DNA of 64,000 nt from Myxococcales bacterium (GTDB lineage: Bacteria > Myxococcota_A > Bradymonadia > UBA7976 > UBA1532). Location: contig PCCS01000058.1 of NCBI GenBank assembly GCA_002731825.1, forward strand, positions 1 through 64,000, read 5' to 3'. Position numbers and translations under genes: made by a program. How positions within the stretch are numbered: the stretch's first letter is position 1; every line of letters starts with the position of its first letter. Under the pieces are notes generated by a model. It worked only from the letters and a program-made list of their open reading frames with translations. It searched no databases and was not told the DNA's origin. Shown piece after piece: positions 46,727 through 55,917 of the stretch.

Positions 46727-47733
46727 TGGACCGATACTCCAAGGCCTGGCGTTTGCGGAACTGTAATCTCCAAATCTGAACGAGCCCACGCACCAGAGAC
46801 CCCGTGGACCGCAGGTCGAAGCGCATCGGATGCGGCGGCTAGGTGCCCCGCCCCTGTTCGGCCGATTGTGGATTCTAGTGCATGGGTGACACAGACTCTC
46901 ATTCCGCGCTGATGTGCTTTCCGAGCGAGTTCGAAGGACGGCCGTAATCCGCCAAGGTACATGGGCTTCAAAACAATCTCATTCAATCCATCTATGGCCA
47001 GTACGCTGTCGGCATCAAAACACACCGATTCATCTGCCGAGACAGTCATCTCGCAAGCGGATGCGACCGCTCGCAAACCAGCTAAATCACCCGCGGAGAC
47101 CGGTTGTTCAATGATGTCGATGCCCAGTTTATTCAGCTCCATCACCCGTTGTTTGGCGAGACTCGCGGTCCAAGCTCCATTGGCATCTAAACGGAGTTTT
47201 GCCTGGGGTACAGCCCGCCGGATATCACGGATTCGAGATCGATCATCAACCCAAGAGTCGCTGAGTTTCACTTTGATGCTAGCCGCACCCGATTCAACCC
47301 ACTTGATGGCTGTCTCAGCGGTGTCGACCAGTGCGTGTACTGACAATTCGGTGGCGTGTTTTGGATGGAGTAGGGCCGCGATCGGGACCCCTGCAATCTG
47401 AGCAAAGAGGTCTAGGCATGCCAGTTCGAGTCCGCTTCGAATTACAGGGGCGACGGCCAGGTCATCCAGCCATTTCTCCATCTCATCGATATCTTTTAAT
47501 TGGCTCGATGAGACCGTCTTTTCAAGTTGATGGATTTGAGCGTCTATCTCCCCTGAAGTTTCGCTAAAACCTGGCCAAGGGGCAATATCGCCCCAGCCTG
47601 TTAATCCATCGACGGTCTGAGCACAAACATGCCAACATTTTCGAGGCGAATTATCGAACACATTGACCTGGACCGCTTTGTCTAACTCGAGGGCATATTG
47701 GGTCATACTGAGGCTGTGAATCGACAGTGTCAC
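46723..47733 (-). CDS. menC: o-Succinylbenzoate synthase
   Basis: 336 residues from GTG 47733 (VTLSIHSLSMTQYAL), whose GTGA overlaps the menA stop and has GGGGG about 8 bp upstream; the track start at 47886 lies inside menA. Enolase-superfamily residues are present: KVKL (first Lys), LRLDANGAW, DIIEQPV and VSADESV for the metal ligands, and a second Lys in IVLKPMYLGG. It dehydrates SHCHC to o-succinylbenzoate. Between menA and menE in the operon. Confidence 0.9.
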   Translation of the reverse strand: MTLSIHSLSMTQYALELDKAVQVNVFDNSPRKCWHVCAQTVDGLTGWGDIAPWPGFSETSGEIDAQIHQLEKTVSSSQLKDIDEMEKWLDDLAVAPVIRSGLELACLDLFAQIAGVPIAALLHPKHATELSVHALVDTAETAIKWVESGAASIKVKLSDSWVDDRSRIRDIRRAVPQAKLRLDANGAWTASLAKQRVMELNKLGIDIIEQPVSAGDLAGLRAVASACEMTVSADESVCFDADSVLAIDGLNEIVLKPMYLGGLRPSFELARKAHQRGMRVCVTHALESTIGRTGAGHLAAASDALRPAVHGVSGAWARSDLEITVPQTPGLGVSVQ

Positions 47734-48629
47734 AAGCAGACCCCCAGGCAGAATAAAAAACCAAAGGCCAATTCCAACTTTGCCGCACCCGCCAAATGTG
47801 GATTCAGATCCCGTCCATCTTTCGCGTGAACAGCACGGCACTCTGAGACAGCGAACGGGATGGTCAAACCCACAAGATACGTCCAATGACTAAACAGGCC
47901 TGTTTGGGCTCCATATATAGTCAAACCATAGGCGGAGACGCAGAGCAGGAGGTATTGTATTCGAGTGAATCGGGGGCCAAACCGAACGGCCAGTGTCCGC
48001 TTTCCGACCCGTGTGTCTCCGACCCGATCCCTGAGGTTGTTGACCACGAGGATCATCGTTGCAAGGGCCCCGATGATAAGACCCGCTACAATCGACCCAA
48101 GGTTGAAGAAACCCGCTTCCAAGTAAAACGTTCCGGTGACCGCCGCGACCCCAAAAAATGCAAGAACGAAAACATCGCCCAAACCAACATAGGCCAAAGG
48201 AAATGGACCTGCTGTATAGGCGATGGCACACACGATGCTGACCAGTCCCAAAATCAAGATCGGAATCCCGCCGATGGTGCTAAGATAAATCCCAACCGCG
48301 CCTGCGCAGAGAAGTGTCAACATCGCGGCGCCCAGAACATCTTTCGGTTTTAGCCAACCCTCCGATGTAGCCCTTTTCGGACCGAGCCTGTCCGGTCCAT
48401 CAGCACCAGTCTTAAAATCCGCATAATCATTGACCAGATTGGTGCCGATTTGAATCAAGAGAGCACCGACCAACGCCATCATCGATCCACGACCGGGTCC
48501 ATATCCGGCTGCTGCGGCTAAAGCGGCCCCGACGAAAACGGGTACTGCGCCGGCCCACAGCGTTGCGGGTCGAATGGCTGCCACCCAGATTTGTGTTTTT
48601 GAGAGCGTCTGCTCTCCGCCCATACTCAT
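47730..48629 (-). CDS. menA: 1,4-dihydroxy-2-naphthoate polyprenyltransferase
   Basis: 299 residues from ATG 48629 (MSMGGEQ), overlapping the menD stop by 4 bp; the track start is 48668. UbiA-family membrane prenyltransferase with about eight helices and the Asp motif NDYADFKTGADGPDR, where the Asp residues bind Mg-diphosphate, plus NNLRDRVGDTRVGKRT as second Asp-rich loop. It joins the polyprenyl tail to DHNA in the inner membrane. Confidence 0.93.
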   Translation of the reverse strand: MSMGGEQTLSKTQIWVAAIRPATLWAGAVPVFVGAALAAAAGYGPGRGSMMALVGALLIQIGTNLVNDYADFKTGADGPDRLGPKRATSEGWLKPKDVLGAAMLTLLCAGAVGIYLSTIGGIPILILGLVSIVCAIAYTAGPFPLAYVGLGDVFVLAFFGVAAVTGTFYLEAGFFNLGSIVAGLIIGALATMILVVNNLRDRVGDTRVGKRTLAVRFGPRFTRIQYLLLCVSAYGLTIYGAQTGLFSHWTYLVGLTIPFAVSECRAVHAKDGRDLNPHLAGAAKLELAFGFLFCLGVCL

Positions 48630-50383
48630 GCTTTGCTCCCGGTCAGCTCGATCTGAATGCGTTGCCACACGGATTGGTGTTGGCTGTAATTCAAATCTGC
48701 ATCGATTCGCGCCAAAATGATGCCCGAATCGTCCTTTGCTTGCTCCGACACGAGAGCCGTCTTCAGTGCATCATTTGTCTCGACGACTGTACAGCGAAGG
48801 CCATAGCCATCGCAGAGCGCGTTTATGTCGATGGGAGACGGTGTCAAAAACAAATCTTCAAACGCCGCCTGGTGTTGGCTGATGGGGAGAAATCTAAAAA
48901 TCTGCCCGCCCCCATTGTCATTGACCACCATCGTGATCTTCACGTCATGGCACAAGGCGAGACTATTGGCGTCATGGCGAAAGGCTAGATCTCCAATGAT
49001 GAGCAACAGTGGTGCGCCCGGCTGTCCAAATTTTTCTCCCAAGGCGGTGGCGATGGTGCCGTCGATTCCGTTTAGGCCCCGATTTACAAATACTGTCAGG
49101 TCCGATGGAGAGCGACCGCCAAAGGCATCAAGATCTCGAATGGGCATACTGTTGGCGACGTGGATGACGGACCCGTTTGGCTGGTTTCGGACACATGCTG
49201 CCGCTATGGAGCCTTCCCAAAACAAATCGGTTTCAGTCTGTTCTATGACATCCTTACAGGTCGTTTCCAACTCGAGCCACTGGTCTAGCCACGTTAGATT
49301 TGCTTGCATCTGAGACAGACAACGAGTTGCCGTCTCGTTCAGCAAAAGGGTGGGCGAAATGTCCAAATACTGATCGTATTTGCGTTCTGGGTCTATGCAC
49401 GTTTGCCCATCATGAATCACGATCCAAACCGCGTGTTCCGACGCCTTGATCCATTTGGCGAGCCATTGGGATGTACAGGCCCGACCGAATCGAACGATGC
49501 AATCGGCTTTTGGAATTGCATTCGGTGTCCGGAAAGCCGCGTCATAATTAGTGACCAATGACCGATGGTCATGGCCAAATCGTGCGCCAGATGACGCTTC
49601 AGCGAGAACAGGCCACGCCAGCATTTCAGCTAATCGATACATGTCTGATGCATCTTGCCCTGACCCGAATGCGTCCGGGCCGCAGATGAATACACCCCGG
49701 TCAAACCGTCCGACTAGGTCAAGGAACGCGTCAGCGAGTTCAGTCGTTCGCGCATCATCATCGACGGTCTTCGCTTGTCCTGCCGGATGGTTGACCAATT
49801 GGCGTTGTACCTGAGGATCCCAAAGGGGTTTTCTGAAGCCACAATTGACATGGACGGGGCCCTTCGGCGTTTTTGTTGCCGCCTGTAAGGTAGCCGACAA
49901 TTGGGTCTGGGTATCCGGGTTGATGGGCTCCGTCGGCACTGGTGCGTCCACAGTTAGGCTTGCTTTGACGAATTGGCCGTAAAATCCGTTTTGATTCATC
50001 GTCTGCGGCGCTCCGCGCCCCTGGAGTTCCGCCGGTCGATCGGCCGTCAATAAGATCAGCGGCACCTCACTATGGTACGCCTCAACGACCGCCGGGTAGT
50101 AATTGGCTAATGCGCTGCCTGACGTACAGGTCAAGACAACAGGGTGCCCACTGGCTCGTGCGACCCCGAGAGCAAAAAATGCAGCGCTCCTCTCATCTAA
50201 AACCACTTTGATTTCGACTTGAGGATGATCAGCCAATGCGAGGGCCAATGGCGTATTACGGGACCCCGGTGATAAAATCGCAACTCTCACCCCATGATAG
50301 ACGATTTGAGCCACAAGAGCCTCACTCGCACGGGCATTGGCGCTCGCTTGGGATGTGCCTAATGACGCCGCCAGAGTCATCAT
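48626..50383 (-). CDS. menD: 2-Succinyl-5-enolpyruvyl-6-hydroxy-3-cyclohexene-1-carboxylate synthase
   Basis: 585 residues, normal for MenD. ThDP-enzyme features are ILSPGSRNTPLALAL, VLDERSAAFFALG (catalytic Glu region), SGSALANYYPAVVEA and a C-terminal ThDP-binding GDLAFRHDANSL. It adds 2-oxoglutarate to isochorismate. ATGA overlap with menF upstream and menA downstream. No insertions or missing residues seen. Confidence 0.94.
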   Translation of the reverse strand: MMTLAASLGTSQASANARASEALVAQIVYHGVRVAILSPGSRNTPLALALADHPQVEIKVVLDERSAAFFALGVARASGHPVVLTCTSGSALANYYPAVVEAYHSEVPLILLTADRPAELQGRGAPQTMNQNGFYGQFVKASLTVDAPVPTEPINPDTQTQLSATLQAATKTPKGPVHVNCGFRKPLWDPQVQRQLVNHPAGQAKTVDDDARTTELADAFLDLVGRFDRGVFICGPDAFGSGQDASDMYRLAEMLAWPVLAEASSGARFGHDHRSLVTNYDAAFRTPNAIPKADCIVRFGRACTSQWLAKWIKASEHAVWIVIHDGQTCIDPERKYDQYLDISPTLLLNETATRCLSQMQANLTWLDQWLELETTCKDVIEQTETDLFWEGSIAAACVRNQPNGSVIHVANSMPIRDLDAFGGRSPSDLTVFVNRGLNGIDGTIATALGEKFGQPGAPLLLIIGDLAFRHDANSLALCHDVKITMVVNDNGGGQIFRFLPISQHQAAFEDLFLTPSPIDINALCDGYGLRCTVVETNDALKTALVSEQAKDDSGIILARIDADLNYSQHQSVWQRIQIELTGSKA

Positions 50384-51777
50384 TGTGCCGTGTCCCGCGG
50401 GTCTAGCCTTGTAACGGTTCGCAGAGCTGATCTAAACGCACCCAGCTTTGCTTCCGTTTCAGTCCATTCATCCCGCGGATTAGAACCCGTGACGATGCCT
50501 GCACCAGCAAATCCGATGGCGTCCCTTTGACTCAGCAAGCCGGACCGAATGGCGACGGCGCATACGCCCCCCTGTCCCGATGCATCGAACAGTCCGATCG
50601 GACCGCCAAAAAAACCTCGGTCCAAGGGTTCAGTTCTCCGCAGCCATGCCATGGAATCTTGCCTTGGCAAACCGCACAGGGCGGGGGTTGGGTGAAGAGC
50701 CCCGACGAAATCAAATATCGAATACCCGGCCTTTGGAATCCCAACCACCTTGGTCTGTAAGTGAAACAGATTGTTTGCAGGTCGAATCGTGGGTTTGGTT
50801 TCAATCTGCAGTTCATCACATAATGGGTCGAGACTCGCCTGAATGTCGTCGACGACGTAGCTATGCTCCCGGCGTATTTTGTCATCCGATAGCATGGATT
50901 CAGGGTTCCGGATCGCCGTGCCAGCCAGCGCATGGGTTGTCACTCGAGACTCGGTCACCCGAACGAGCGTCTCGGGTGTGGCGCCCATGAAATAGCGACG
51001 GCCCTGACGCAGGGAAAAGACAGTTGTTCCCGGGTAGTCAGTCACGAGGGCAGCGTAGGTTTGCCGTGGGCAGAACACTTTCGTTTTCTCACACGGCACA
51101 TGCGTGCTGCGCGCGACGACAATCTTGTCCACGATTTCACGTCGACACGCTTTCTCGACTTCTGAAACTCTGCTCTGGAAATCTACGCTTTCTTCCGCAA
51201 AAGATAGAGTCGGGGACTGCTGCGCCAACGCCCACTCATCGTCCAATGCGTCTTCTAAATCGACCCTGGCCTCGTCTGCATGTGTCGCGTCCTGGGCGGA
51301 TTTGTCTAATTCAAAGCGGATGTCCACGGCATGTTGGTCATCTCTTTGGACGATGATGCGCTTGGGGATTTGGACCAGGGTTGTGGGCCACTCACACCAC
51401 GGGCTCGATTCACTCATTCTTTCCGCATCAAAGCGCAGGGCAAAAAAGCCTATCGGGGTCGTCCAAAGCCACTTTGGCAGTTTTGTTTTTATTCTCGTAA
51501 ACAAATCCGCGGCATTATAACACTGGCCTTCGATCAGAAACTCTAAGGGGTCTTGGATCGCATTCGATGCGGTAGAAATCGCAAAACATCCGAAGCCGAG
51601 CAACTTGAGACCAGCCTCTTGATCGTACCACCTCAACACTGCGTCTGACCGCTCAAAGTCACCTAATAAATCGATTTTTTCAGGGTTTGGATTGATGGTC
51701 ACACGCAAAGCTGACAGGTCGTTCCTATCGAAAACGTGACGTCCGTTACCGGAGTAAACTGATGTCTGACTGCTCAT
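50380..51777 (-). CDS. menF: Isochorismate synthase
   Basis: 465 residues. The chorismate-binding fold ends the protein: DKIVVARSTHV with the catalytic Lys, ALAGTAIRN, HSYVVDDI, LHPTPALCGLP and GFAGAGIVTGSNPRDEWTET. It isomerises chorismate to isochorismate, the first committed step. First gene of the minus-strand operon. An inverted-repeat operator and a candidate promoter lie within 80 bp upstream. The N-terminal ~180 residues are variable, as usual for the family. Confidence 0.93.
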   Translation of the reverse strand: MSSQTSVYSGNGRHVFDRNDLSALRVTINPNPEKIDLLGDFERSDAVLRWYDQEAGLKLLGFGCFAISTASNAIQDPLEFLIEGQCYNAADLFTRIKTKLPKWLWTTPIGFFALRFDAERMSESSPWCEWPTTLVQIPKRIIVQRDDQHAVDIRFELDKSAQDATHADEARVDLEDALDDEWALAQQSPTLSFAEESVDFQSRVSEVEKACRREIVDKIVVARSTHVPCEKTKVFCPRQTYAALVTDYPGTTVFSLRQGRRYFMGATPETLVRVTESRVTTHALAGTAIRNPESMLSDDKIRREHSYVVDDIQASLDPLCDELQIETKPTIRPANNLFHLQTKVVGIPKAGYSIFDFVGALHPTPALCGLPRQDSMAWLRRTEPLDRGFFGGPIGLFDASGQGGVCAVAIRSGLLSQRDAIGFAGAGIVTGSNPRDEWTETEAKLGAFRSALRTVTRLDPRDTAQ

Positions 51778-51828
51778 AGACTCACTTTGACCTTGGAGCG
51801 CGACTATAAGGTGTTCGGGGCGATTAAT

Positions 51829-51855
51829 TTTACTTGTTCACATCATTGTGAACAA
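51829..51855 (-). promoter_or_regulatory. Men operon promoter overlapped by a perfect inverted repeat
   Basis: TTGTTCAC-N6-GTGAACAA (51834-51855) is a perfect 8-bp-arm inverted repeat between menF and the divergent GbsR-like regulator. On the minus strand TTGTTC and TAAAAT are 17 bp apart and the repeat covers the -35 box and spacer. A second near-palindrome, TTGTACAA, lies at about 51879. This layout suggests direct control of men transcription by the neighbouring regulator. Confidence 0.55.
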
Positions 51856-51956
51856 TGTATGGTCAACAGTACCCGTAATTGTACAAAACATCAATACTGG
51901 CGGCGCTCGTCGTCGTACGGTCTCAGCCAATGGCTCTTGGGTCAACGAAGGACAGC

Positions 51957-52538
51957 GTGGCAAAGTTAGGGTCGGAGCACTCATCAGATGCAGCAGCCGT
52001 GACCATTAACCGGCGCGTAATGGAGGTCTGTGACAGCATTGGTGACTTCATCGAATACTGGGGTTTCAAGGGCATTCACGGTCGGGTATGGGCCTTGTTG
52101 GCACTCAGCGCAGAGCCACTGGCTCAGGTTCAAATCGCTCAATATCTTGGCGTGAGTCGGTCACTGGTTAGTGGCGTGATTGCTGAGCTTGTTGATCGCG
52201 GCTTAGTTCGGGCCGTCGACTCGAGTCGAAACTCTCCATATGTGGCGCTGACGGATTTCTGGCCGACGGTCGCCTCCGTTCTGCGAAGCCGAGAGTGGAT
52301 GCTTTTGGAGACCGTTCGTCAGTCCCTCGAAGGGTTTGTCGTCGATGCTGAACGGGTCGGTGGGGATTCGATTGGTCAAATCTATAATTTACGTCGCGCG
52401 TACACCCTCATCAAAATGACAGAGACGGCACAAAACATCCTCCGTTTGCTCATCGGCTATCCGACTGCAGCGACGGCTGATCGGATGACTCAGTGGCTGG
52501 GCCATGTCGGCGCTTTGGTCAAGCGGTTCAAGACCTGA
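51957..52538 (+). CDS. GbsR/MarR-family transcriptional regulator
   Basis: About 193 residues from GTG 51957, which has AAGGA just upstream; ATG 51930 and the track's TTG 51879 are alternatives. A winged helix is visible: IHGRVWALLALSAEPLAQ, then QIAQYLGVSRSLVSGVIAEL (helix-turn-helix) and VDRGLVRAV. The C-terminal part (about 110-190) is helical, fitting a GbsR dimerisation region. It is divergent from menF and shares the operator region, so it may repress or activate the men operon and itself. Effector unknown. Confidence 0.8.
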   Translation: MAKLGSEHSSDAAAVTINRRVMEVCDSIGDFIEYWGFKGIHGRVWALLALSAEPLAQVQIAQYLGVSRSLVSGVIAELVDRGLVRAVDSSRNSPYVALTDFWPTVASVLRSREWMLLETVRQSLEGFVVDAERVGGDSIGQIYNLRRAYTLIKMTETAQNILRLLIGYPTAATADRMTQWLGHVGALVKRFKT

Positions 52539-52544
52539 GCTGAT

Positions 52545-53639
52545 CTATTTGCCATCCCGAAGACGTCGAGCAATACGGAAATGCTCTCGATTTCCAACCA
52601 GCTCCCGGGCATGTTGCCGATCGATGGTCCTGAGTACCCTAAAGTGCCGAGCTTTGATATCACGGACCCGTCGAAAGCTTCGTTCCAGCATATGATGTGG
52701 ATAATTCCCGTTCTCTACGATCCTGAGGATTTGCTCAAGAACTTGGACTTGTTCATCGAGTGTGCCACTGATTTTCATCAGGTCTACACCCGATTCAAAG
52801 CACCGTTCGACAGCCGTTTCAAGTCCAACGGTTTTTTTCAAGAGCGGGTCACTCAGGTCGTCTGTAACAACCAGGCCCTTGAAGCCAATTTCCAACCTCA
52901 ATAGATCGTGGAGGATGGCCCGGCTGTATGTGGCCGGATTCTCAGCGTCAATTTTCGGATACATGACATGGCCGGACATCACCATGTCCAGATGCGGTGG
53001 ATTTTGGATGAGAGCTCGATAGGGCATAACATCCAATTCTTTGAGCTGTTCCAATGATGAGTTGCATGCTGGTAATTTGTTGTCCGACTCGTAGTAGGTA
53101 TCACCAAAACCAGGAAAATACTTACCGCATGCGATGATCGAGTTGTCGTGCAAACCTCGAATCACAGCCCTCGCCAAGTTAGACACTTTGTTCGGATCTG
53201 GCGAGATCGCGCGCCGACCTATGGTGGGATTCTCGGTGTTCACGTTCAGGTCGAGCATAGGCGCAAAATTAAGATTGAAACCCGTCGCTGTTAACTCACG
53301 ACCAATAACCGCGCCCACCTCATAGGCCACAGATACGGAACTTACCTGCCCCATATGAGCCATCTCTGGGAAGACTGTGAACGGTTCTGGTACTTCGTGT
53401 ACAAGGCCACCTTCTTGGCTGATGCCGATGAATGGCGGCGTTCCTTGACCGCGCGTCCAGAGATCTTCATTGAGGTTCATCAGCTGCTCGAAGTCGCTGT
53501 AGTTCTCCTTCCGCAGCCAATAGCCACCAATGCCCCATTCTTCGTCCAATCGAAGAAGTTCACTGGGAACCTTGTTTCCTTCGAAGCCAACGATGATTCG
53601 TTGTCCAATGCACTTTTTTAAATGATCTAATGCAGCCAT
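52545..53639 (-). CDS. NagZ-like glycoside hydrolase family 3 protein with altered catalytic loop
   Basis: 364 residues, a single GH3 barrel as in NagZ. IGISQEGGLVHEV, NFAPMLDLN, MSGHVMYPKIDAENPATYS and GLVVTDDLSD are typical, the last holding the nucleophile Asp. The hallmark loop, normally KHFPGHGDT..DSH..LP, reads KYFPGFGDTYYESDNKLP here. The Asp-His general acid/base dyad and two substrate-binding His residues are therefore replaced. It may act by a different acid/base, on a different sugar, or as a binding protein. The N-terminus lacks a signal peptide, as in NagZ. It converges with the regulator 6 bp away. Confidence 0.8.
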   Translation of the reverse strand: MAALDHLKKCIGQRIIVGFEGNKVPSELLRLDEEWGIGGYWLRKENYSDFEQLMNLNEDLWTRGQGTPPFIGISQEGGLVHEVPEPFTVFPEMAHMGQVSSVSVAYEVGAVIGRELTATGFNLNFAPMLDLNVNTENPTIGRRAISPDPNKVSNLARAVIRGLHDNSIIACGKYFPGFGDTYYESDNKLPACNSSLEQLKELDVMPYRALIQNPPHLDMVMSGHVMYPKIDAENPATYSRAILHDLLRLEIGFKGLVVTDDLSDPLLKKTVGLETAVERCFESGVDLMKISGTLDEQVQVLEQILRIVENGNYPHHMLERSFRRVRDIKARHFRVLRTIDRQHARELVGNREHFRIARRLRDGK

Positions 53640-53884
53640 AAGGGGCTATTCCAATCTTTCGGTTTGTTTGGCGACGGACCATAACAGCGACGGACGCTTT
53701 CGACAACAGAGCGTCGCATTGGATCCGGATTACTGGTATGCTTTTTAGTGTATTTGTAATAAAAGTAAGAAATATTTGTTCAGATCTAGCGGCTTTGCTT
53801 GACCCGCGGCGCCTAGTCGGGTAAATAGCGGCGCTCACTTTATCGAGTCTGGGTGGTCTAGACCGATTTTCAAGAGGTACGAAG

Positions 53885-54334
53885 ATGTATACGCGATCCA
53901 CAACAACGGCTGAAGCCGTGGCGGACCGAAAGTGGTATGTCGTTGACTTGGCCGGACAAACTGTCGGCCGTGCAGCAACGCGCATTGCCCACGTTCTCCG
54001 AGGCAAGCACAAGCCAACCTACACACCCCACATCGACGATGGAGATTATATCATCGCGATCAATGCGGAGCAGGTTGCGTTCACCGGTCAGAAATGGGCT
54101 GATAAGAAATATTATCGCCACACCGGGTTCGTCGGTGGCTTGAAGTCGACAACGGCTCAAGAGATGTTAGAGCGAAGTCCTGAGGAAATCATCCGCAAGG
54201 CCGTCAAAGGCATGCTTGCGCGAGGTCCGCTCGGACGAGCCCAACTGAAAAAATTGAAGATCTATGTTGGGTCCGAACACCCTCATACTGCTCAGCAGGC
54301 TGAAGTGCTCGATCTCGGAACGGTCATCAGTTAA
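53885..54334 (+). CDS. rplM: Ribosomal protein L13 (uL13)
   Basis: 149 residues. [40 protein letters not shown] and [13 protein letters not shown] are the family signatures. AGAGG lies 7 bp before the ATG. Starts a ribosomal unit with rpsI, as in most bacteria. The 245-bp region before it has an AT-rich patch (53740-53780) where the promoter probably lies. Confidence 0.96.
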   Translation: MYTRSTTTAEAVADRKWYVVDLAGQTVGRAATRIAHVLRGKHKPTYTPHIDDGDYIIAINAEQVAFTGQKWADKKYYRHTGFVGGLKSTTAQEMLERSPEEIIRKAVKGMLARGPLGRAQLKKLKIYVGSEHPHTAQQAEVLDLGTVIS

Positions 54335-54351
54335 TTAGTCAACATTTGTTT

Positions 54352-54372
54352 GGTCTTGAGAATCTCAAGGCC
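54352..54372 (+). other. Hairpin in the rplM-rpsI spacer
   Basis: GGTCTTGAG and CTCAAGGCC form a 9-bp stem (one G-U pair) with an AAT loop, 18 bp after the rplM stop. No U-run follows. It may be a processing, attenuation or autoregulatory element in the 142-bp spacer. Confidence 0.45.
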
Positions 54373-54476
54373 AGAAACCATAACACACTGTGTAGGCGCC
54401 AGCGGCACAACCGTCTGCTCCGGCAGATTCAAAGCAGCTTTTAAGCTGGGCGCATACCATCCGTTGGAGAACGGAC

Positions 54477-54875
54477 ATGAGTCAAGATCAAGAACAATGG
54501 CACGCCGTTGGGCGTCGTAAGTCAGCCGTCGCTCGAGTTTATCTGAGACCCGGAACAGGGATCATTACAGTCAATGGTCGAAAATTTGAAGAGTACCTTC
54601 CCGGCGGAAGCCGCAGGCAGCACGTGACTCAACCGTTGGCATTGACGGAAACAACTGAGAATTTTGACATTCTAGTGAACGTCAAAGGCGGAGGCCTCAC
54701 CGGTCAGGCTGGCGCCATGCGGCACGGCATTACCCGCGCACTCATCGAGTATAACGCTGAGTTCCGAGGGGCCCTCAAGAAAGCGGGCTACGTGACCCGT
54801 GATGCCCGTGAAGTTGAGCGTAAGAAGTACGGTCAACCGGGCGCTCGTAAGCGCTTCCAGTTCTCGAAACGTTAA
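54477..54875 (+). CDS. rpsI: Ribosomal protein S9 (uS9)
   Basis: 132 residues. [19 protein letters not shown] at the start and the C-terminal tail [17 protein letters not shown], which reaches into the ribosomal P site, identify it. GGAGAACGG lies before the ATG. Followed after 6 bp by argC. Confidence 0.97.
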   Translation: MSQDQEQWHAVGRRKSAVARVYLRPGTGIITVNGRKFEEYLPGGSRRQHVTQPLALTETTENFDILVNVKGGGLTGQAGAMRHGITRALIEYNAEFRGALKKAGYVTRDAREVERKKYGQPGARKRFQFSKR

Positions 54876-54881
54876 ACCGTT

Positions 54882-55910
54882 TTGGACGCGCCCAAGCGCA
54901 CTGTTGCGTTGGTCGGGGCCAGTGGTTACACAGGCACCGAAGCGCTGCGTCTTCTCCTCGGTCATCCCTTCGTCGATCTTCGAATCCTATGTGCCGGCCG
55001 TCAGGCCGGCCGTTTGATCTCAGAGATCACCCCTGCTTTTTCAGGTGTCGAGCTGCCTCGGATGGTCAAGTTCGATGCCGATCTGATCGCTGCCGAATGC
55101 GAATTCGCATTTCTTGGCCTACCCCACGGCATGGCTCAGGATGCGACCGCTCAACTCTTGGAGCGGGGCGTTCGGGTCATTGATCTGAGTGCAGACCACA
55201 GATTTAGTGACCCTGAGCTTTATGCGTCAATTTACAGCCCGCACCAGCACCCTGAATCACTGAGAAAAACCGTCTATGGTTTACCTGAGCTTCATCGTGA
55301 ACGGATACCGCAGGCGCAGTTAGTCGGATGTCCAGGTTGTTATCCAACCAGCGTCATACTTGGTGCATTTCCCGCCTTTCAAGCAGATCTTATTCGCGAT
55401 TCTGAGCTGATTGCTGACTGCAAAAGCGGTGTCAGCGGTGCGGGTCGAACACCATCGGCTGTGACCCACTTTCCTGAAACCGCCGATGGCTTACATGCCT
55501 ACAAGACCTTGCAGCATCGGCATGCACCAGAGATGAGCCACTATCTGGGTGGTCCAACCGTCCGTTTTGTTCCTCATCTGGTGCCCACCATACGAGGCAT
55601 ACTGTCCACTTTGTATCTGCGGTTGCGTGCGGGGGTCACCGCAGTTGACGTGCGCCGAGTCTATGAGTCGGCCTACGGCGCGGAGGCCTTTATCTGCGTT
55701 TTAGGCGAAGGCCAAAATCCCGATCCGAGACATGTCCGCGGTACGAATCGATGCCACATAGGCCTCTTCCAATCCGATGATCTCTTGGTCGTTCAATCAG
55801 CCATCGATAACCTCTGCAAAGGGTCATCGGGGCAGGCATTACAGTGCTTCAACCTGATGGCTGGATACGATGAATCGCTCGGTTTAGCCGCCACAGCACT
55901 TTTTCCATAG
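54882..55910 (+). CDS. argC: N-acetyl-gamma-glutamyl-phosphate reductase
   Basis: 342 residues, translated from TTG 54882 six bases after the rpsI stop; there is no separate ribosome site, which points to coupling. VALVGASGYTGTEALRLL is the NADP motif, VGCPGCYPTSVILGAFP holds the catalytic Cys, and HFPETADGLHAYKTLQHRHAPE holds the His region, shown here in part. The rpsI-argC neighbourhood is known from other proteobacteria. Third enzyme of arginine synthesis. Confidence 0.95.
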   Translation: MDAPKRTVALVGASGYTGTEALRLLLGHPFVDLRILCAGRQAGRLISEITPAFSGVELPRMVKFDADLIAAECEFAFLGLPHGMAQDATAQLLERGVRVIDLSADHRFSDPELYASIYSPHQHPESLRKTVYGLPELHRERIPQAQLVGCPGCYPTSVILGAFPAFQADLIRDSELIADCKSGVSGAGRTPSAVTHFPETADGLHAYKTLQHRHAPEMSHYLGGPTVRFVPHLVPTIRGILSTLYLRLRAGVTAVDVRRVYESAYGAEAFICVLGEGQNPDPRHVRGTNRCHIGLFQSDDLLVVQSAIDNLCKGSSGQALQCFNLMAGYDESLGLAATALFP

Positions 55911-55917
55911 TTTAGCC

